Below, in pieces: positions 7,309 through 16,118 of a stretch of DNA of 64,000 nucleotides. The translations under genes and the position numbers were made by a program. The notes beneath the pieces are model-generated. The model saw nothing but the letters and a program-made list of their open reading frames with translations, was not told the origin of the DNA and made no database searches. The stretch is from a virus. Each line of letters begins with the position of its first letter. Within the stretch, counting starts at the first letter, position 1. The DNA is taken from positions 1 to 64,000 of the IMG/VR virus record IMGVR_UViG_3300042876_000282; one strand, given 5' to 3'.

Positions 7309-9539
7309 CGCAGGCAGCGGGCAGCGGCGCGAGTCGCGTGATCATCGAAGAGGAAGAGCCCCGGATCCGAGCGATTCCCGGCGTCCCGACCGCGATCTTC
7401 GGAGCGGTCGGTGTCGCGGAACGCGGACCGATCGGAGTCGCAACTGCGCTCACCTCGTTCGAGGACTTCGATCGGATCTTCGGGCGCGACACCGCGAACG
7501 CAGATCTGCCGCACATCGCGCGCGGGTTCTTCGAGGAGGGCGGGCAACTCATGTACGCGGTGCGAACCGTGCACTACACGAACCCCGCGAGCGCTGCGAC
7601 GAAGACGAGCGCGGCCGCAACGCTGGACGTGAACACCGGCGCGACTGCCCCGACCGCGGGAACCGTGCTCGGGGCGAACGTCGGCCCGTTCGACCTCGAA
7701 CCGGGCGACACGCTCGTCGTCGACATCGACGCCGGTGGTCCGGCGACCGCGACGTTCAGCGCGACCGCGGCGTCGCGCGATTCCGGGTCGGGTCCGTTCG
7801 CGCTCTCGAACGGGCAGACGTTGACGGTCTCCGTCAACGGCGGCGCGGTGCAGACGATCGCGTTCCTCACGTCGGAGTTCGTCGCCATCGGTGCGGCGAC
7901 TCGTGCGGAGGTCGCGGCGGTGATCAACGCGAAGATCGCGGGCGCGAGCGCGAGCGACACGGGCTCGGCCGTTCGGCTCACGAGCGACCGTCGCGGTACG
8001 GGCTCGGGGATCAACGTCACGGGCGGGACCGCGAACGGCGCGCTCGGCTTCACGACCGGGAACACGGCTGGCGGCGGCAACGTCTCGAACGTCGACGCGG
8101 TGACGGTGGCCGAGGTCAAGACCATCGTCGAGGCGGCGGTCGCGGGGTGCACGGTCTCGGACGTCGGCGGCGCGGTGCGCGTGACGTCGAACACGACCGG
8201 CGTTTCGTCGTCGGTTCTCGTGCAGGCGTCGAGCACGGCGGACGACGAACTCGGGCTGGACAACGCCACGCACACCGGCTCGACCGGCGCGGCGGTCGCG
8301 ACGCTTCGCTTCGATGGGCGCTATGATGGCGCCTACGCGAACCGGCTCACGTTCCGAGTGTCGGATGCGTCGAGCGGCGTCGCGTCGGAGTTCGATCTCC
8401 AAGTGCTCGACGACGGGCGCGTGGTGCAGACGTTCCCGAATCTCACCATGGACGAGACCGCGGATCGGTACGTCGAGACGGTGGTCAACGATTCGGTGAT
8501 CGGATCGCCGATCGTCATCGCGACCGACCTCGCGATCTCGGGTTCGGCGACCGATCGTCGGCCGGCGAACCAGACGACCGGCGTCATGGCGGGTGGCAAC
8601 GACGGGCTCTCGGGCATCGTCGACGCCGACTACATCGGATCGAGCGTGTCGAAGACCGGGCTCTACGCGCTCGACGCGGTCTCGGATCTCCGCATCCTCT
8701 CGACCTCGGGGCGTGCGACCGCCGCGGTGCACAATGCCGGGATCACCTACTGCGAGGTCTGGCGCAACGGCTCGGTCTTCTACGTGCTCGATTGCCCCTC
8801 GGGTCTCTCCGCGGTGCAGATCGTCGACTACGTCGAGACGACCGCGGGTCTTCTCGAATCGAGCGAGTTCGGTGCGATCTACTGGCCGCGCGTGAAGGTG
8901 CTGAACCCGAACCGCGGCGTCTTCGGGAACGACGAGCAGATCGTGGTTCCTCACTCGGGGATCGTCGCGGGCGTCTACGCGCGGACCGATGCGTCGCAGC
9001 AGGGCGGGGTCTATCAGCCTCCGGCCGGCGTCGAGCGCGGGATCCTTCGCTCGGTGCTCGGCTTCGAGACCGACGAGACGCTGGACGAGCGCAAGCGCGA
9101 CCTCGTCTACCCCAAGCGGATCAACCCGCTCACCACGGATCGCGGACTGCCGCGGTACATCGACGGGACGCGCACGCTCAAGAGCGGCGGGAACTTCCCG
9201 ACGGTGGCGGAGCGGCGCGGCGTGATCTTCATCGAGCAGTCGATCAAGGTCGGGCTGCAGTTCGCGCGTCACTCGAACAATACGCCGGCGCTCCGCCGGC
9301 GTGCGGAGCGCTCGGTCGAGAAGTTCCTCGGCGACCAGATGCGCGTCGGCGCGTTCCGTTCCGACGATCCGGCGACCGCGTTCTTCGTCGACTTCGGCGA
9401 CGGGCTGAACACGGACCCCGTGGTCTTCGCGGGGCAGATGATCGGCCGCATCGGTCTCGCCACGAACAAGCCGAACGACTGGGTGGTCCTTCGGTTCTCG
9501 CAGGACACGCGCGCGCTCGAAGCCGCGCTCAACGGATGA
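7305..9539 (+). CDS. Contractile tail sheath protein
   Basis: The N-terminus (IRAIPGVPTAIFGAVGVAE, about residues 20-40) and the C-terminal domain (about 590-744: NPLTTDRGLPRYIDGTRTL, RRGVIFIEQSIK, RAERSVEKFLGDQM) are typical of phage tail sheath proteins, which contract to drive the tube into the cell. The conserved body resumes at about residue 335 (DGAYANRLTFRVSD). Residues 105-330 are an extra Thr/Ala/Gly-rich insertion with repeated beta modules (SDTGSAVRLTSD, SDVGGAVRVTSN), probably exposed on the sheath surface. At 744 residues it is longer than many sheaths. The tube gene follows. Confidence 0.92.
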   Translation: MTQAAGSGASRVIIEEEEPRIRAIPGVPTAIFGAVGVAERGPIGVATALTSFEDFDRIFGRDTANADLPHIARGFFEEGGQLMYAVRTVHYTNPASAATKTSAAATLDVNTGATAPTAGTVLGANVGPFDLEPGDTLVVDIDAGGPATATFSATAASRDSGSGPFALSNGQTLTVSVNGGAVQTIAFLTSEFVAIGAATRAEVAAVINAKIAGASASDTGSAVRLTSDRRGTGSGINVTGGTANGALGFTTGNTAGGGNVSNVDAVTVAEVKTIVEAAVAGCTVSDVGGAVRVTSNTTGVSSSVLVQASSTADDELGLDNATHTGSTGAAVATLRFDGRYDGAYANRLTFRVSDASSGVASEFDLQVLDDGRVVQTFPNLTMDETADRYVETVVNDSVIGSPIVIATDLAISGSATDRRPANQTTGVMAGGNDGLSGIVDADYIGSSVSKTGLYALDAVSDLRILSTSGRATAAVHNAGITYCEVWRNGSVFYVLDCPSGLSAVQIVDYVETTAGLLESSEFGAIYWPRVKVLNPNRGVFGNDEQIVVPHSGIVAGVYARTDASQQGGVYQPPAGVERGILRSVLGFETDETLDERKRDLVYPKRINPLTTDRGLPRYIDGTRTLKSGGNFPTVAERRGVIFIEQSIKVGLQFARHSNNTPALRRRAERSVEKFLGDQMRVGAFRSDDPATAFFVDFGDGLNTDPVVFAGQMIGRIGLATNKPNDWVVLRFSQDTRALEAALNG

Positions 9540-9553
9540 TCGGAGCGTAAGAC

Positions 9554-10030
9554 ATGGCAACCGTAGGCAAGCCGCGCGCGTACCACAACAAGTTCCTCTT
9601 CCGCGTCGAGATCGACGGCGTCACGTACGCCGGCTTCTCGAAGTGCTCCGAACTCTCGAAGGAACTCGCCAAGATCGAGCACTACGAGGGCGGGAGCATG
9701 ATCCCCGACAAGTCGCCGGGACGTGCGACGATCTCGGACGTCACCCTCGAACGGGGAGCGACCGACGATCTCGAACTCTACGCGTGGTTCGAGGAGACCG
9801 CGAAGATCTCGGCCGGCGTCGGTGGTTCCGGTGCCGCGGATCCGGGCTACAAGCGCAACCTCGACATCGTGCAACTCGATCGCGACGGGACGGTCTTGCA
9901 GCGGTGGGCGTGCGTCGGCGCGTGGCCGCAGAAGTTCGTCGCGGGCGATTGGGATTCGTCCAGCGACGAGAAGCTGATCACCTCGGTCACGCTCGTGATC
10001 GACGACTTCGAGCCGAAGATCCGCAAGTGA
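9554..10030 (+). CDS. Tail tube protein (T4 gp19-like family)
   Basis: The 158-residue protein has the layout of the contractile tail-tube family: [21 protein letters not shown] at the start, [14 protein letters not shown] in the exposed loop, and a C-terminal [14 protein letters not shown] strand. It forms the rigid inner tube within the sheath. It directly follows the sheath gene, the usual order, and is followed by a strong hairpin, which fits a highly expressed structural gene. Confidence 0.88.
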   Translation: MATVGKPRAYHNKFLFRVEIDGVTYAGFSKCSELSKELAKIEHYEGGSMIPDKSPGRATISDVTLERGATDDLELYAWFEETAKISAGVGGSGAADPGYKRNLDIVQLDRDGTVLQRWACVGAWPQKFVAGDWDSSSDEKLITSVTLVIDDFEPKIRK

Positions 10031-10053
10031 TCGGCGCGCGTTCGCGCGCGTGG

Positions 10054-10059
10054 TAAGTT
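10054..10059 (+). promoter_or_regulatory. TANNNT box before hairpin leader (TAAGTT)
   Basis: TAAGTT stands just before a large hairpin starting at 10062. If it is a -10 element, the next transcript would begin at or in the hairpin and carry it as a 5' stem-loop ahead of the gene at 10138. Confidence 0.3.
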
Positions 10060-10061
10060 CT

Positions 10062-10111
10062 CGGGGTGTCGTAGTAGTCGGGTGCTCTTGCTCGGCTACT
10101 ACGACACCCCG
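10062..10111 (+). terminator. Large hairpin after the tail tube gene
   Basis: The arms at 10062-10080 and 10093-10111 pair over about 19 bases with one G-T pair; 15 (GGGGTGTCGTAGTAG with its complement) are perfect in a row. The loop is about 12 bases. Only a weak T stretch follows, so it may be a factor-independent terminator, a processing site, or a 5' stabilising hairpin of the next mRNA. It is one of the longest inverted repeats noticed in the window. Confidence 0.55.
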
Positions 10112-10137
10112 GATTCGTTTCGCAGGTAGGGGAAGAC

Positions 10138-10881
10138 ATGGAAGAGAACGGCATCGTATGCCCTTCGGGGCTTCGGATTCAGGTGCGCGGGTTGAAGCTC
10201 CGCGAGTTCAAGTTTCTGAGCGACCGCAAGGCGGTGGCATCGGGCGCAGCGTTCGACGAGGTGCTGACGTCGTGCGTCGACGTGATCGATCCCGGTCCGG
10301 CGTACGCGGCGGGATCGTTCAACTGGAAGACCACGGCGTTGCAGGGTGATCGCTTCTACGCGTTGATGCGCGTTCGGTGCGCGACACACGGCGACTCGTA
10401 CGAGTTCGACGCCAACTGCCCGGCGTGCCGCAAGCGCGTCGCGTGGACGGTCGAGCTTCCCGATCTTCGAGTGCAGCGCTATCCGAAGATCGCGATCGAG
10501 AAGCACGCGGCGCGCGAGCGGTTCTCGACGACGCTCGCGGGGAAGCGGATCGAGTTCACGCTGCTCACGGCGGAAGACGAGAAGCGAGTCGCGAAGCTAC
10601 TGAACGCGGACGACGAAGATCCGTTGATCGCGGGTCTCGCGTATCGGCTTCGCTCGGTCGAAGGTCTCGACCGAGACGAGGTCAAGCCGTGGCTCGAAAC
10701 GCTCGATCTCTCGGATGTCTTCGGGCTCCGCGACGAACTCGACGCGGTGAGCGGCGGCGTGCACACGTCGATCTCGATCGAGTGCAAGCGGTGCGGCGAG
10801 TTCGAGGTCGAGATCCCTTTCGGGGGACCGGGCTACTGGACTCCGAAGACCAAGCGCGCACGAGCGTCTTCGGAGAAGTAG
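10138..10881 (+). CDS. Tail assembly chaperone / T4 gp26-like baseplate protein candidate
   Basis: The gene lies between tube and tape measure, where tail assembly chaperones are found. The 247 residues start with GIVCPSGLRIQVRGLKLREF and contain two cysteine pairs: CATHG...CPAC at about 80-98 and CKRCG near 217. This Cys-containing layout resembles the T4 baseplate (gp26/gp51-type) family common in myophages. A good AGGGGAAG ribosome-binding site precedes ATG 10138. A second frame (to 11069) continues at -1 relative to this gene, as in chaperones made by programmed frameshifting. Confidence 0.5.
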   Translation: MEENGIVCPSGLRIQVRGLKLREFKFLSDRKAVASGAAFDEVLTSCVDVIDPGPAYAAGSFNWKTTALQGDRFYALMRVRCATHGDSYEFDANCPACRKRVAWTVELPDLRVQRYPKIAIEKHAARERFSTTLAGKRIEFTLLTAEDEKRVAKLLNADDEDPLIAGLAYRLRSVEGLDRDEVKPWLETLDLSDVFGLRDELDAVSGGVHTSISIECKRCGEFEVEIPFGGPGYWTPKTKRARASSEK

Positions 10882-10922
10882 ATCCGGACTTCGTCTCGAA
10901 CACGCTCGCTCGTCTCTGCTAC

Positions 10923-11069
10923 GTGGCGCACGGTGGTTCGGGATACACGTTCACGCGCGCCGACGTGCTCGACATGGACATCGACGAAGCTCGGTTCCTT
11001 GTCGAGAAGCTCGACGCGAATCGCAAGGCCGAAGCCGCCGCGATACGAAACGCAGGGCGGCAGCGGTAG
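10923..11069 (+). CDS. Second frame of the chaperone region (possible -1 frameshift product)
   Basis: A frame at -1 to the previous gene runs past its stop to 11069 and encodes YTFTRADVLDMDIDEARFLV followed by a charged helix. In-frame starts are poor: the only option before residue YTF is GTG 10923, with no ribosome-binding site. This favours expression as a -1 frameshift extension of the gene ending at 10881. A run CGGGGGA at 10821-10827 in the phase needed for slippage is a possible but non-classical site. Confidence 0.45.
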   Translation: MAHGGSGYTFTRADVLDMDIDEARFLVEKLDANRKAEAAAIRNAGRQR

Positions 11070-11092
11070 CGGGAGGCGAGCCCGAGCACGGT

Positions 11093-11119
11093 GCCCCTCG
11101 ACCTTCGCGGTCGGGGGGC
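11093..11119 (+). terminator. GC-rich hairpin before tape measure gene
   Basis: Arms GCCCCTCGACC (11093-11103) and GGTCGGGGGGC (11109-11119) pair over 11 bases with a five-base TTCGC loop, followed by GTAGTCTTT. It may end the upstream transcript; the T stretch is short. Confidence 0.45.
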
Positions 11120-11120
11120 G

Positions 11121-11126
11121 TAGTCT
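11121..11126 (+). promoter_or_regulatory. TANNNT box 6 bases before GTG start (TAGTCT)
   Basis: TAGTCT ends exactly six bases before GTG 11133, the spacing seen at 5949, 17428 and 18988. Unlike TAGGAT it contains no Shine-Dalgarno-like AGGA, so a leaderless-promoter reading is more natural here. Confidence 0.35.
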
Positions 11127-11132
11127 TTCGAC

Positions 11133-13805
11133 GTGGCGCTCAACTCTCTCGGTCTCGGATTCGTCTTCACGGCTCGCGACATGGCGAGCGGGCAGATCGG
11201 CAACCTCGCGCGCAACTTCTCGGGGCTCGATCAAGCCGCGTTGCGGGCGAACGCGAGCTACCAGCGGAACCTCGGCGCGCTCGGCGCGAGTGCTGCGATT
11301 CTCGGAACCGGCGTCGTGACTCTCGCGGGTGCGTATGCAGCGGCGACGCGTGCGGGTACGTTCGAGCAAGAGGTTCAGCGCATCGGTGCGATCGCGCAGT
11401 CGTCGAGCGACCAAGTCGACATGCTCCGCGAAGCTGCGATCGGCGTCGGACTCTCTACGAAGTTCACGCCGGATCAGGCGGTGCAAGGTTTCCAAGCTCT
11501 CGCGTCGTCGGGCTTCAACGCGTCGCAATCGCTGGACATGCTGAACTCGACGCTCGGGTTCGCGGCGGCTGGCAACGTCTCGATCGAGCAATCCGCGCAG
11601 TCGATCGCGGCGGCGGTGAACGTCTTCGGGCTCGCCGGCGATGCGGCGGAAATGGTCGGAGATCAGTTCGTGCGGATCTCGAACGCGACGAACTTGACCG
11701 GCGCGGACATGCAGATCGCGATGTCGAACGTCGGTCGCGGCGCGCAGCTTACGGGGCAGAGCATCGAAGAAATGCTCCCCGCGCTCGGTCTCATGGTCGA
11801 CGCCGGCAAGGACGCCAGCGTCGCGGGCACCGCGGTCTCGTCGGCGTTGCAGTTCATGTCGAACAATGCAGAGGGGATCAAGTCGTCTCTCGGAGTCGAC
11901 GTCGTCGAGACGCTCGCCGATGGCACGCAGCGGTTCCGTCCGTTCATGGAGATCGCATACGAGGCCGGCGAAGCGCTCGCGGGGATCCAGAATCCCGCGG
12001 AGCGCGCAGCGCTCGCGACCGAACTCTTCGGGCGCTTCGGCGTCTCCGCGGTCACCGACGTCTACGGTCGTCTCTCGGGTCGCGGTGTCTCGGATGCGAA
12101 CAATAACGTGCTCCACGGCGCGGAAGCGATGAACTTCCTTCGCACGCAGATGACGGGTGCAGCGGGTGCAGCGGAGGAGTTCTCGAACCGCGTGCTCGAC
12201 ACGTTCGCGGGTCAACAGCAGCAGCTAGCGGCGTCGACCGAGACTCTCGGGATCGTGGTCGGTGAAGCGTTCGCGCCGGTCTTCCGACCGTTGGTCGAGG
12301 GCATCCTCGGAGCGGTGCGGATGATCGCGGAAGGCATCCGTTCGATGCCGGCGGAGTTCCGCACGATGATCGGTCGGTTCGTCGTCGGGATCGGCGTCGT
12401 GCTCACGATCGCGGGCGCGTTCATGGCGATGGGAGCGGCGATCGCGATCGTCGGTCCGTTCATGGCGTCGGCGGCGTCGGCGGCGGCTGGGCTCTTCGTC
12501 GCGTTGCTCCCCTACGCGTTGCTCTTCGTCGGCATCGCCGGCGCGGCGTACATGCTGAAACGTGCGATCGACGAGAACGTCGGCGGCATCGGCGACACGT
12601 TCCGGCAGCTATGGTCGAACGTGTCGCTCGTGTTCCGCGCGATGGGGCAGATCATCGGGCAGGGCTATCTCTCGGGCGAAGTCGCGGAAGAGTTCGGCGC
12701 GGCCGGTGCCGGCGTGCAAGGGTTCATCGAAACCTTCCACGCGCTCTACGTGCGCGCGCAAGAGTTCGGCGCTGGGATCTCCGCCGGGATCGACGCCGCG
12801 GTCGCTGCGATGGGTCCGACGCTCGACGCCGCGGGTGCAGCATTCGATCGTCTCGCGGAGGCGATGGGCTTCGCCGGCGATGCGGTCGACACCGCGGCGA
12901 CGACACCGCTCGAACGATTCGCGACGGTGGGCGCGGCGGTGGGCGCGGTGATCGGCGACGTGCTGACATGGGTTCTCGACTTCGGTCGCGTGCTCATGGA
13001 CATCGGCAGCGGTGCGATCGCGGGCTTCTCGGAAGGCTGGGAAGCGAGCGGCGTGTCGCTCGACGCGGTCGGCGACGCTCTCTCTTCGGTGTGGGACAAG
13101 ATCGTGCTGCTGGGAGAGTCGCTCGGGATCGTGAATAACGGAACGAGTGAGAGCGCGAGCGGGTGGTCGACGTTCGGAGAGATCGTCGGGAACGTGCTCG
13201 GCTTCGTCGGCGGCGGGATCGTCGACTTGGCGGAGACCGCGATCGTGATCTTCGGAGTGATCGTCGACGTCGTGCGCTTCGTGATCAATATCTTCGTGAC
13301 GTTGTGGGAGACCGTGAAGTTCGTGGGGCAGCTAATCGCCGCTATTTTCTTCGGGATTCGTGACGCGTTCATGCTCGTCGTCGACGGCTTGATCGCTGGG
13401 CTCGGCCGCATGGCGATGGCGCTCCCCGAGTCGATCCGGCCCGAGTGGATGAACGGCTTGATTCGCGAAGGCGGTGCCGCGACCGCGCGAATCGAGACGC
13501 GTGCGAACGAAGCCGACAACCGACTCGGCGAACTCGGCTCGTCGCTCTCGCGAAGTGGTGAAGAGACGTACGGTCCGACGCAAGAGCAGGAACGGAACCG
13601 CGCGCGTGAGGCGGAGCTTCAAGCCGAAGCGACCGCGCGCGCGTTGCAGGGGACCGGAGCGCGTCGCGATGCCGCACGGCAACAGACGACGGTGATCCAA
13701 GTCGACGGTCGCGAGATCGCGCGCGCGGTCTCGGAGAGCGGTGCGATCATGTCCGAAGAGTCGTTCACGCCAGCGGCGAACATGTCGATGGCTCCGGGGG
13801 TGTGA
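11133..13805 (+). CDS. Tail tape measure protein
   Basis: The 890-residue protein is of the TP901-type tape measure family. The conserved core at about residues 70-320 includes EQEVQRIGAIAQ, STKFTPDQAVQGFQALASSG and a run of Gly/Ala helices ending in NPAERAALATELFGRFG. Hydrophobic segments at about residues 415-480 (VVGIGVVLTIAGAFMAMGA; LFVALLPYALLFVGIAGAAY) may insert in the host membrane during DNA entry. The C-terminus is a charged helix. It sets tail length. It starts with GTG 11133 after a hairpin. Confidence 0.9.
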   Translation: MALNSLGLGFVFTARDMASGQIGNLARNFSGLDQAALRANASYQRNLGALGASAAILGTGVVTLAGAYAAATRAGTFEQEVQRIGAIAQSSSDQVDMLREAAIGVGLSTKFTPDQAVQGFQALASSGFNASQSLDMLNSTLGFAAAGNVSIEQSAQSIAAAVNVFGLAGDAAEMVGDQFVRISNATNLTGADMQIAMSNVGRGAQLTGQSIEEMLPALGLMVDAGKDASVAGTAVSSALQFMSNNAEGIKSSLGVDVVETLADGTQRFRPFMEIAYEAGEALAGIQNPAERAALATELFGRFGVSAVTDVYGRLSGRGVSDANNNVLHGAEAMNFLRTQMTGAAGAAEEFSNRVLDTFAGQQQQLAASTETLGIVVGEAFAPVFRPLVEGILGAVRMIAEGIRSMPAEFRTMIGRFVVGIGVVLTIAGAFMAMGAAIAIVGPFMASAASAAAGLFVALLPYALLFVGIAGAAYMLKRAIDENVGGIGDTFRQLWSNVSLVFRAMGQIIGQGYLSGEVAEEFGAAGAGVQGFIETFHALYVRAQEFGAGISAGIDAAVAAMGPTLDAAGAAFDRLAEAMGFAGDAVDTAATTPLERFATVGAAVGAVIGDVLTWVLDFGRVLMDIGSGAIAGFSEGWEASGVSLDAVGDALSSVWDKIVLLGESLGIVNNGTSESASGWSTFGEIVGNVLGFVGGGIVDLAETAIVIFGVIVDVVRFVINIFVTLWETVKFVGQLIAAIFFGIRDAFMLVVDGLIAGLGRMAMALPESIRPEWMNGLIREGGAATARIETRANEADNRLGELGSSLSRSGEETYGPTQEQERNRAREAELQAEATARALQGTGARRDAARQQTTVIQVDGREIARAVSESGAIMSEESFTPAANMSMAPGV

Positions 13806-13806
13806 C

Positions 13807-14346
13807 GTGTCGAAGCTCCAAGCGATTCCGCTCCGCAAGGTCTCGCTCGCGAATCTGCGAACGGGAGAGACGCTCGAAGCGCAGTACAACCCGACCGACT
13901 TCGAGGAAAAGATCTCGGTCAACTGGCAACGGCTCACGGTGCCGGGGATGTCGCACAAGGTTCTGCAATACCAGGGGACCGAGAACCACGGGTTCGCGTT
14001 CGACTTCTACTCGCGCGGGTTCACGAACACGGAAGCGATGGCGATCCGCGACTGGCGGAACTTCCTCGCGTCTCTCTGCTACCCATCGGAAGGTGCGTCG
14101 TCGATTCGCGAAGGCGCTCCCCCGCGAGTGCTCGTCGTGTGGCCGACGTTGCTCTCGATGACGTGCGTCGTCGGCTCGGTCGTGTTCCGGAATCAGTCGT
14201 TCGGAACCGATCTTCGACTCACGCGCATGGTCGCGACCGTCGACTTCGAGGAAATCCGCGACGCTCGGATCACTTCGGAAGAGGTTCGGCTCCGCGGGTC
14301 GCGACGCGCATCGGCGAGCGGCGACGGCGGCGAGACGTCGACGTAG
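13807..14346 (+). CDS. Tube-initiator-like baseplate protein (contractile injection system tube family)
   Basis: GTG 13807 is one base past the tape measure stop and was chosen over the upstream ATG at 13741 inside that gene. Residues 10-40 (KVSLANLRTGETLEAQYNPT) and FEEKISVNWQRL resemble Afp7/Pvc7-like proteins that cap the tube at the baseplate and usually sit with a LysM protein. The next gene is a LysM protein, which supports this. The C-terminus (RGSRRASASGDGG) is likely flexible. Confidence 0.55.
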   Translation: MSKLQAIPLRKVSLANLRTGETLEAQYNPTDFEEKISVNWQRLTVPGMSHKVLQYQGTENHGFAFDFYSRGFTNTEAMAIRDWRNFLASLCYPSEGASSIREGAPPRVLVVWPTLLSMTCVVGSVVFRNQSFGTDLRLTRMVATVDFEEIRDARITSEEVRLRGSRRASASGDGGETST

Positions 14347-14353
14347 CTCCCGA

Positions 14354-14376
14354 GCGTGTCTCCGACGAAGACACGC
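14354..14376. repeat. Dispersed palindrome, copy 1
   Basis: Arms GCGTGTCT and AGACACGC pair perfectly around CCGACGA (23 bp). This copy lies in the gap between the tube-initiator-like and LysM genes. An exact reverse complement occurs at 21399 and four related copies occur to 58765. Confidence 0.8.
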
Positions 14377-14408
14377 GACGCCGGCTAGGCGCGAGCACGC
14401 GCGCGGGC

Positions 14409-14414
14409 TAAGAT
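14409..14414 (+). promoter_or_regulatory. TANNNT box 7 bases before start (TAAGAT)
   Basis: TAAGAT ends seven bases before ATG 14422, and no good Shine-Dalgarno is visible between them. It matches the other leaderless-type boxes of the tail module. Confidence 0.35.
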
Positions 14415-14421
14415 CCCGACC

Positions 14422-14763
14422 ATGCCCCCGCGCCGGTTCTCCCGATACACGTTCTCGACCGCGGTCGCCGATGACGCCGGCGACCTCGTGCTCCACGGCG
14501 GCGACCCGTTCCGGTACCGCAAGTTCGCCGACAACGTCGAGCACGTCGTTCGCGAGGGCGATACGTTGTGGACGCTCGCGGCTCGCTACTTCCGCGGCAT
14601 CGATCGCCCCGCGGGCTTGTGGTGGGTCATCGCGGACTTCCAGCCCGAACCGATCCACGATCCGACGCTCGCGCTCGACGTCGGATCAGTGGTCGTGATC
14701 CCGTCGCTTCGTACAGTGCTCGAAGAGGTGTTCTCGGAGAAGCGTCGAGCGGTGTCGGGATGA
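14422..14763 (+). CDS. LysM-type baseplate protein (gp53-like)
   Basis: The 113 residues contain a LysM-like fold at about 38-95: VEHVVREGDTLWTLAARYF, LWWVIADFQPEP and DVGSVVVIPS. In contractile systems such small LysM proteins (T4 gp53 family) bind the tube-initiator and baseplate wedge. It lies between that gene and the hub gene, matching the usual order. Its stop overlaps the next start (ATGA). Confidence 0.72.
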   Translation: MPPRRFSRYTFSTAVADDAGDLVLHGGDPFRYRKFADNVEHVVREGDTLWTLAARYFRGIDRPAGLWWVIADFQPEPIHDPTLALDVGSVVVIPSLRTVLEEVFSEKRRAVSG

Positions 14764-16118
14764 CGACCGCCGATCGTTCGTCTCCGATCTTCTACGTCGC
14801 GGTCGTACCGGATGGCGACGGCGGTGAAGTCGTACGCGTCGATAACTTCGCGGACCGCGTGCTCTCGTTCAAGTATGAAGACGAAGAGCAGAAGGCCGAT
14901 CGCGTCACGCTCACGCTCGACAACTTCGATCTCGCGCTCTACGACGATCCCGCGTTCAAGCACGGTATGCTTCTCGACGTGTCGTGGGGGTATCCCGGTC
15001 GCATGGCGCCGACGCGCCGATGCGTGGTGCAGTCGATCAAGGGTGGTAAGTCGGTCACGGTGACGGCGGTCGCGCAATCGATCTTGATGAACAAGACGAT
15101 CCGCGCGCGCACGTTCTCGAACTCGCGGTACTCCGACGTCGCGCGCACGCTCGCACGAGAAGCCGGGTTCGGTGACGACGCGATCGACGTCGAAGAGACG
15201 CCGGTCGTGCACGAGACGATCACGCAGGCTCGGCTCTCCGATGCCCAACTACTGCGACGGCTCGCGGACAAGGAAGGGTTCGAATACTACGTCGACCACG
15301 AGGGATTCCATTTCCACCGTCGACGAGTCGACCAAGCTCCGACGCGGACGTTCGTCTACTACATCGATCGCGAAGGCGGCGACGTTCTCGACTTCTCTCT
15401 CGACGACGACATAACGAAGCCGAAGGCGCGGCACCGTCGACGCGGGCGCGACCTCACGGAGCGAACCGAGATCGACGAAGAGGCATCGAACGAGACCGAC
15501 ACGAACCGCGCGACGCTCGCGCCGATCGCGGCGCTCCCGTCTCCGCGGACGCCGGCGGCTTCGCCGACCGCGTCTTCGCCGGAGGTCTTCGTGACGTTCG
15601 ATCGAGACACGTCCGCGCCGTCTCTCTCGGGTCGAGCGAGTGCCGACGAACGTGTGGCGTCGGAAGAGACCGCGCCGACCTCCGCGCAGGATGCGACGAC
15701 GGCGAATCGCGAAGCCGTGGGGCAGAACCGACGCACGCGGCAGGCGGCGATCAAGCTCAAGCTCGACGTCGTCGGAGATCCGTACGTGCTCGCGAAGACC
15801 GTGATCGCGGTCGAGGGGCTCGGCTCGCGTCTCTCGGGGCGCTACTACGTCAAGCGCGTAGTCTCGACGCTCGGGAACGATGGAACATACAAGGTCGCGC
15901 TCGAAGTGATCTCCGACGGTCACGGTGGGCACGCTCGACGTTCGCGCGTTGCGAGCGACCTCGAACTTCCCGCGCGCGAGGAAGCGAACACGGGCGCGCA
16001 GAACACCGCGCCGCCGGCCGATCCCGACGCGCTCGAACCCGTGGTCGTGTTCGACCGCGACACGTCCGCGCCGGTGACGACGTTTCGCCCGCGCACGCAA
16101 CGCAGGGGGGGAACGTGA
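14760..16118 (+). CDS. Baseplate hub protein (gp27 / late control D-like)
   Basis: ATG 14760 overlaps the LysM stop. The 452 residues begin with a hub-type beta domain (SPIFYVAVVPDG, VLSFKYEDEEQKADRVTLTL, GMLLDVSWGYPG) followed by SDAQLLRRLADKEGFEYYVD at about 160-180, a hallmark of gp27/GpD proteins. A low-complexity linker at 230-335 carries FDRDTSAP, which recurs near the C-terminus (about residue 437). The hub holds the spike encoded next. Length and order fit the family. Confidence 0.8.
   Translation: MTTADRSSPIFYVAVVPDGDGGEVVRVDNFADRVLSFKYEDEEQKADRVTLTLDNFDLALYDDPAFKHGMLLDVSWGYPGRMAPTRRCVVQSIKGGKSVTVTAVAQSILMNKTIRARTFSNSRYSDVARTLAREAGFGDDAIDVEETPVVHETITQARLSDAQLLRRLADKEGFEYYVDHEGFHFHRRRVDQAPTRTFVYYIDREGGDVLDFSLDDDITKPKARHRRRGRDLTERTEIDEEASNETDTNRATLAPIAALPSPRTPAASPTASSPEVFVTFDRDTSAPSLSGRASADERVASEETAPTSAQDATTANREAVGQNRRTRQAAIKLKLDVVGDPYVLAKTVIAVEGLGSRLSGRYYVKRVVSTLGNDGTYKVALEVISDGHGGHARRSRVASDLELPAREEANTGAQNTAPPADPDALEPVVVFDRDTSAPVTTFRPRTQRRGGT

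Noticed and set aside
7113-9560. Long open frames on the minus strand (for example 7113-9560, 36299-39160)
   Set aside because: They mirror well-supported + strand genes, are Arg/His-rich and low in normal domain patterns, and result from high GC content and codon bias.
16103-16113. Direct target of the possible small RNA at the spike gene leader
   Set aside because: GCAGGGGGGGAACG partly complements the loop, but G-rich leaders are common here, so this match alone is not evidence.
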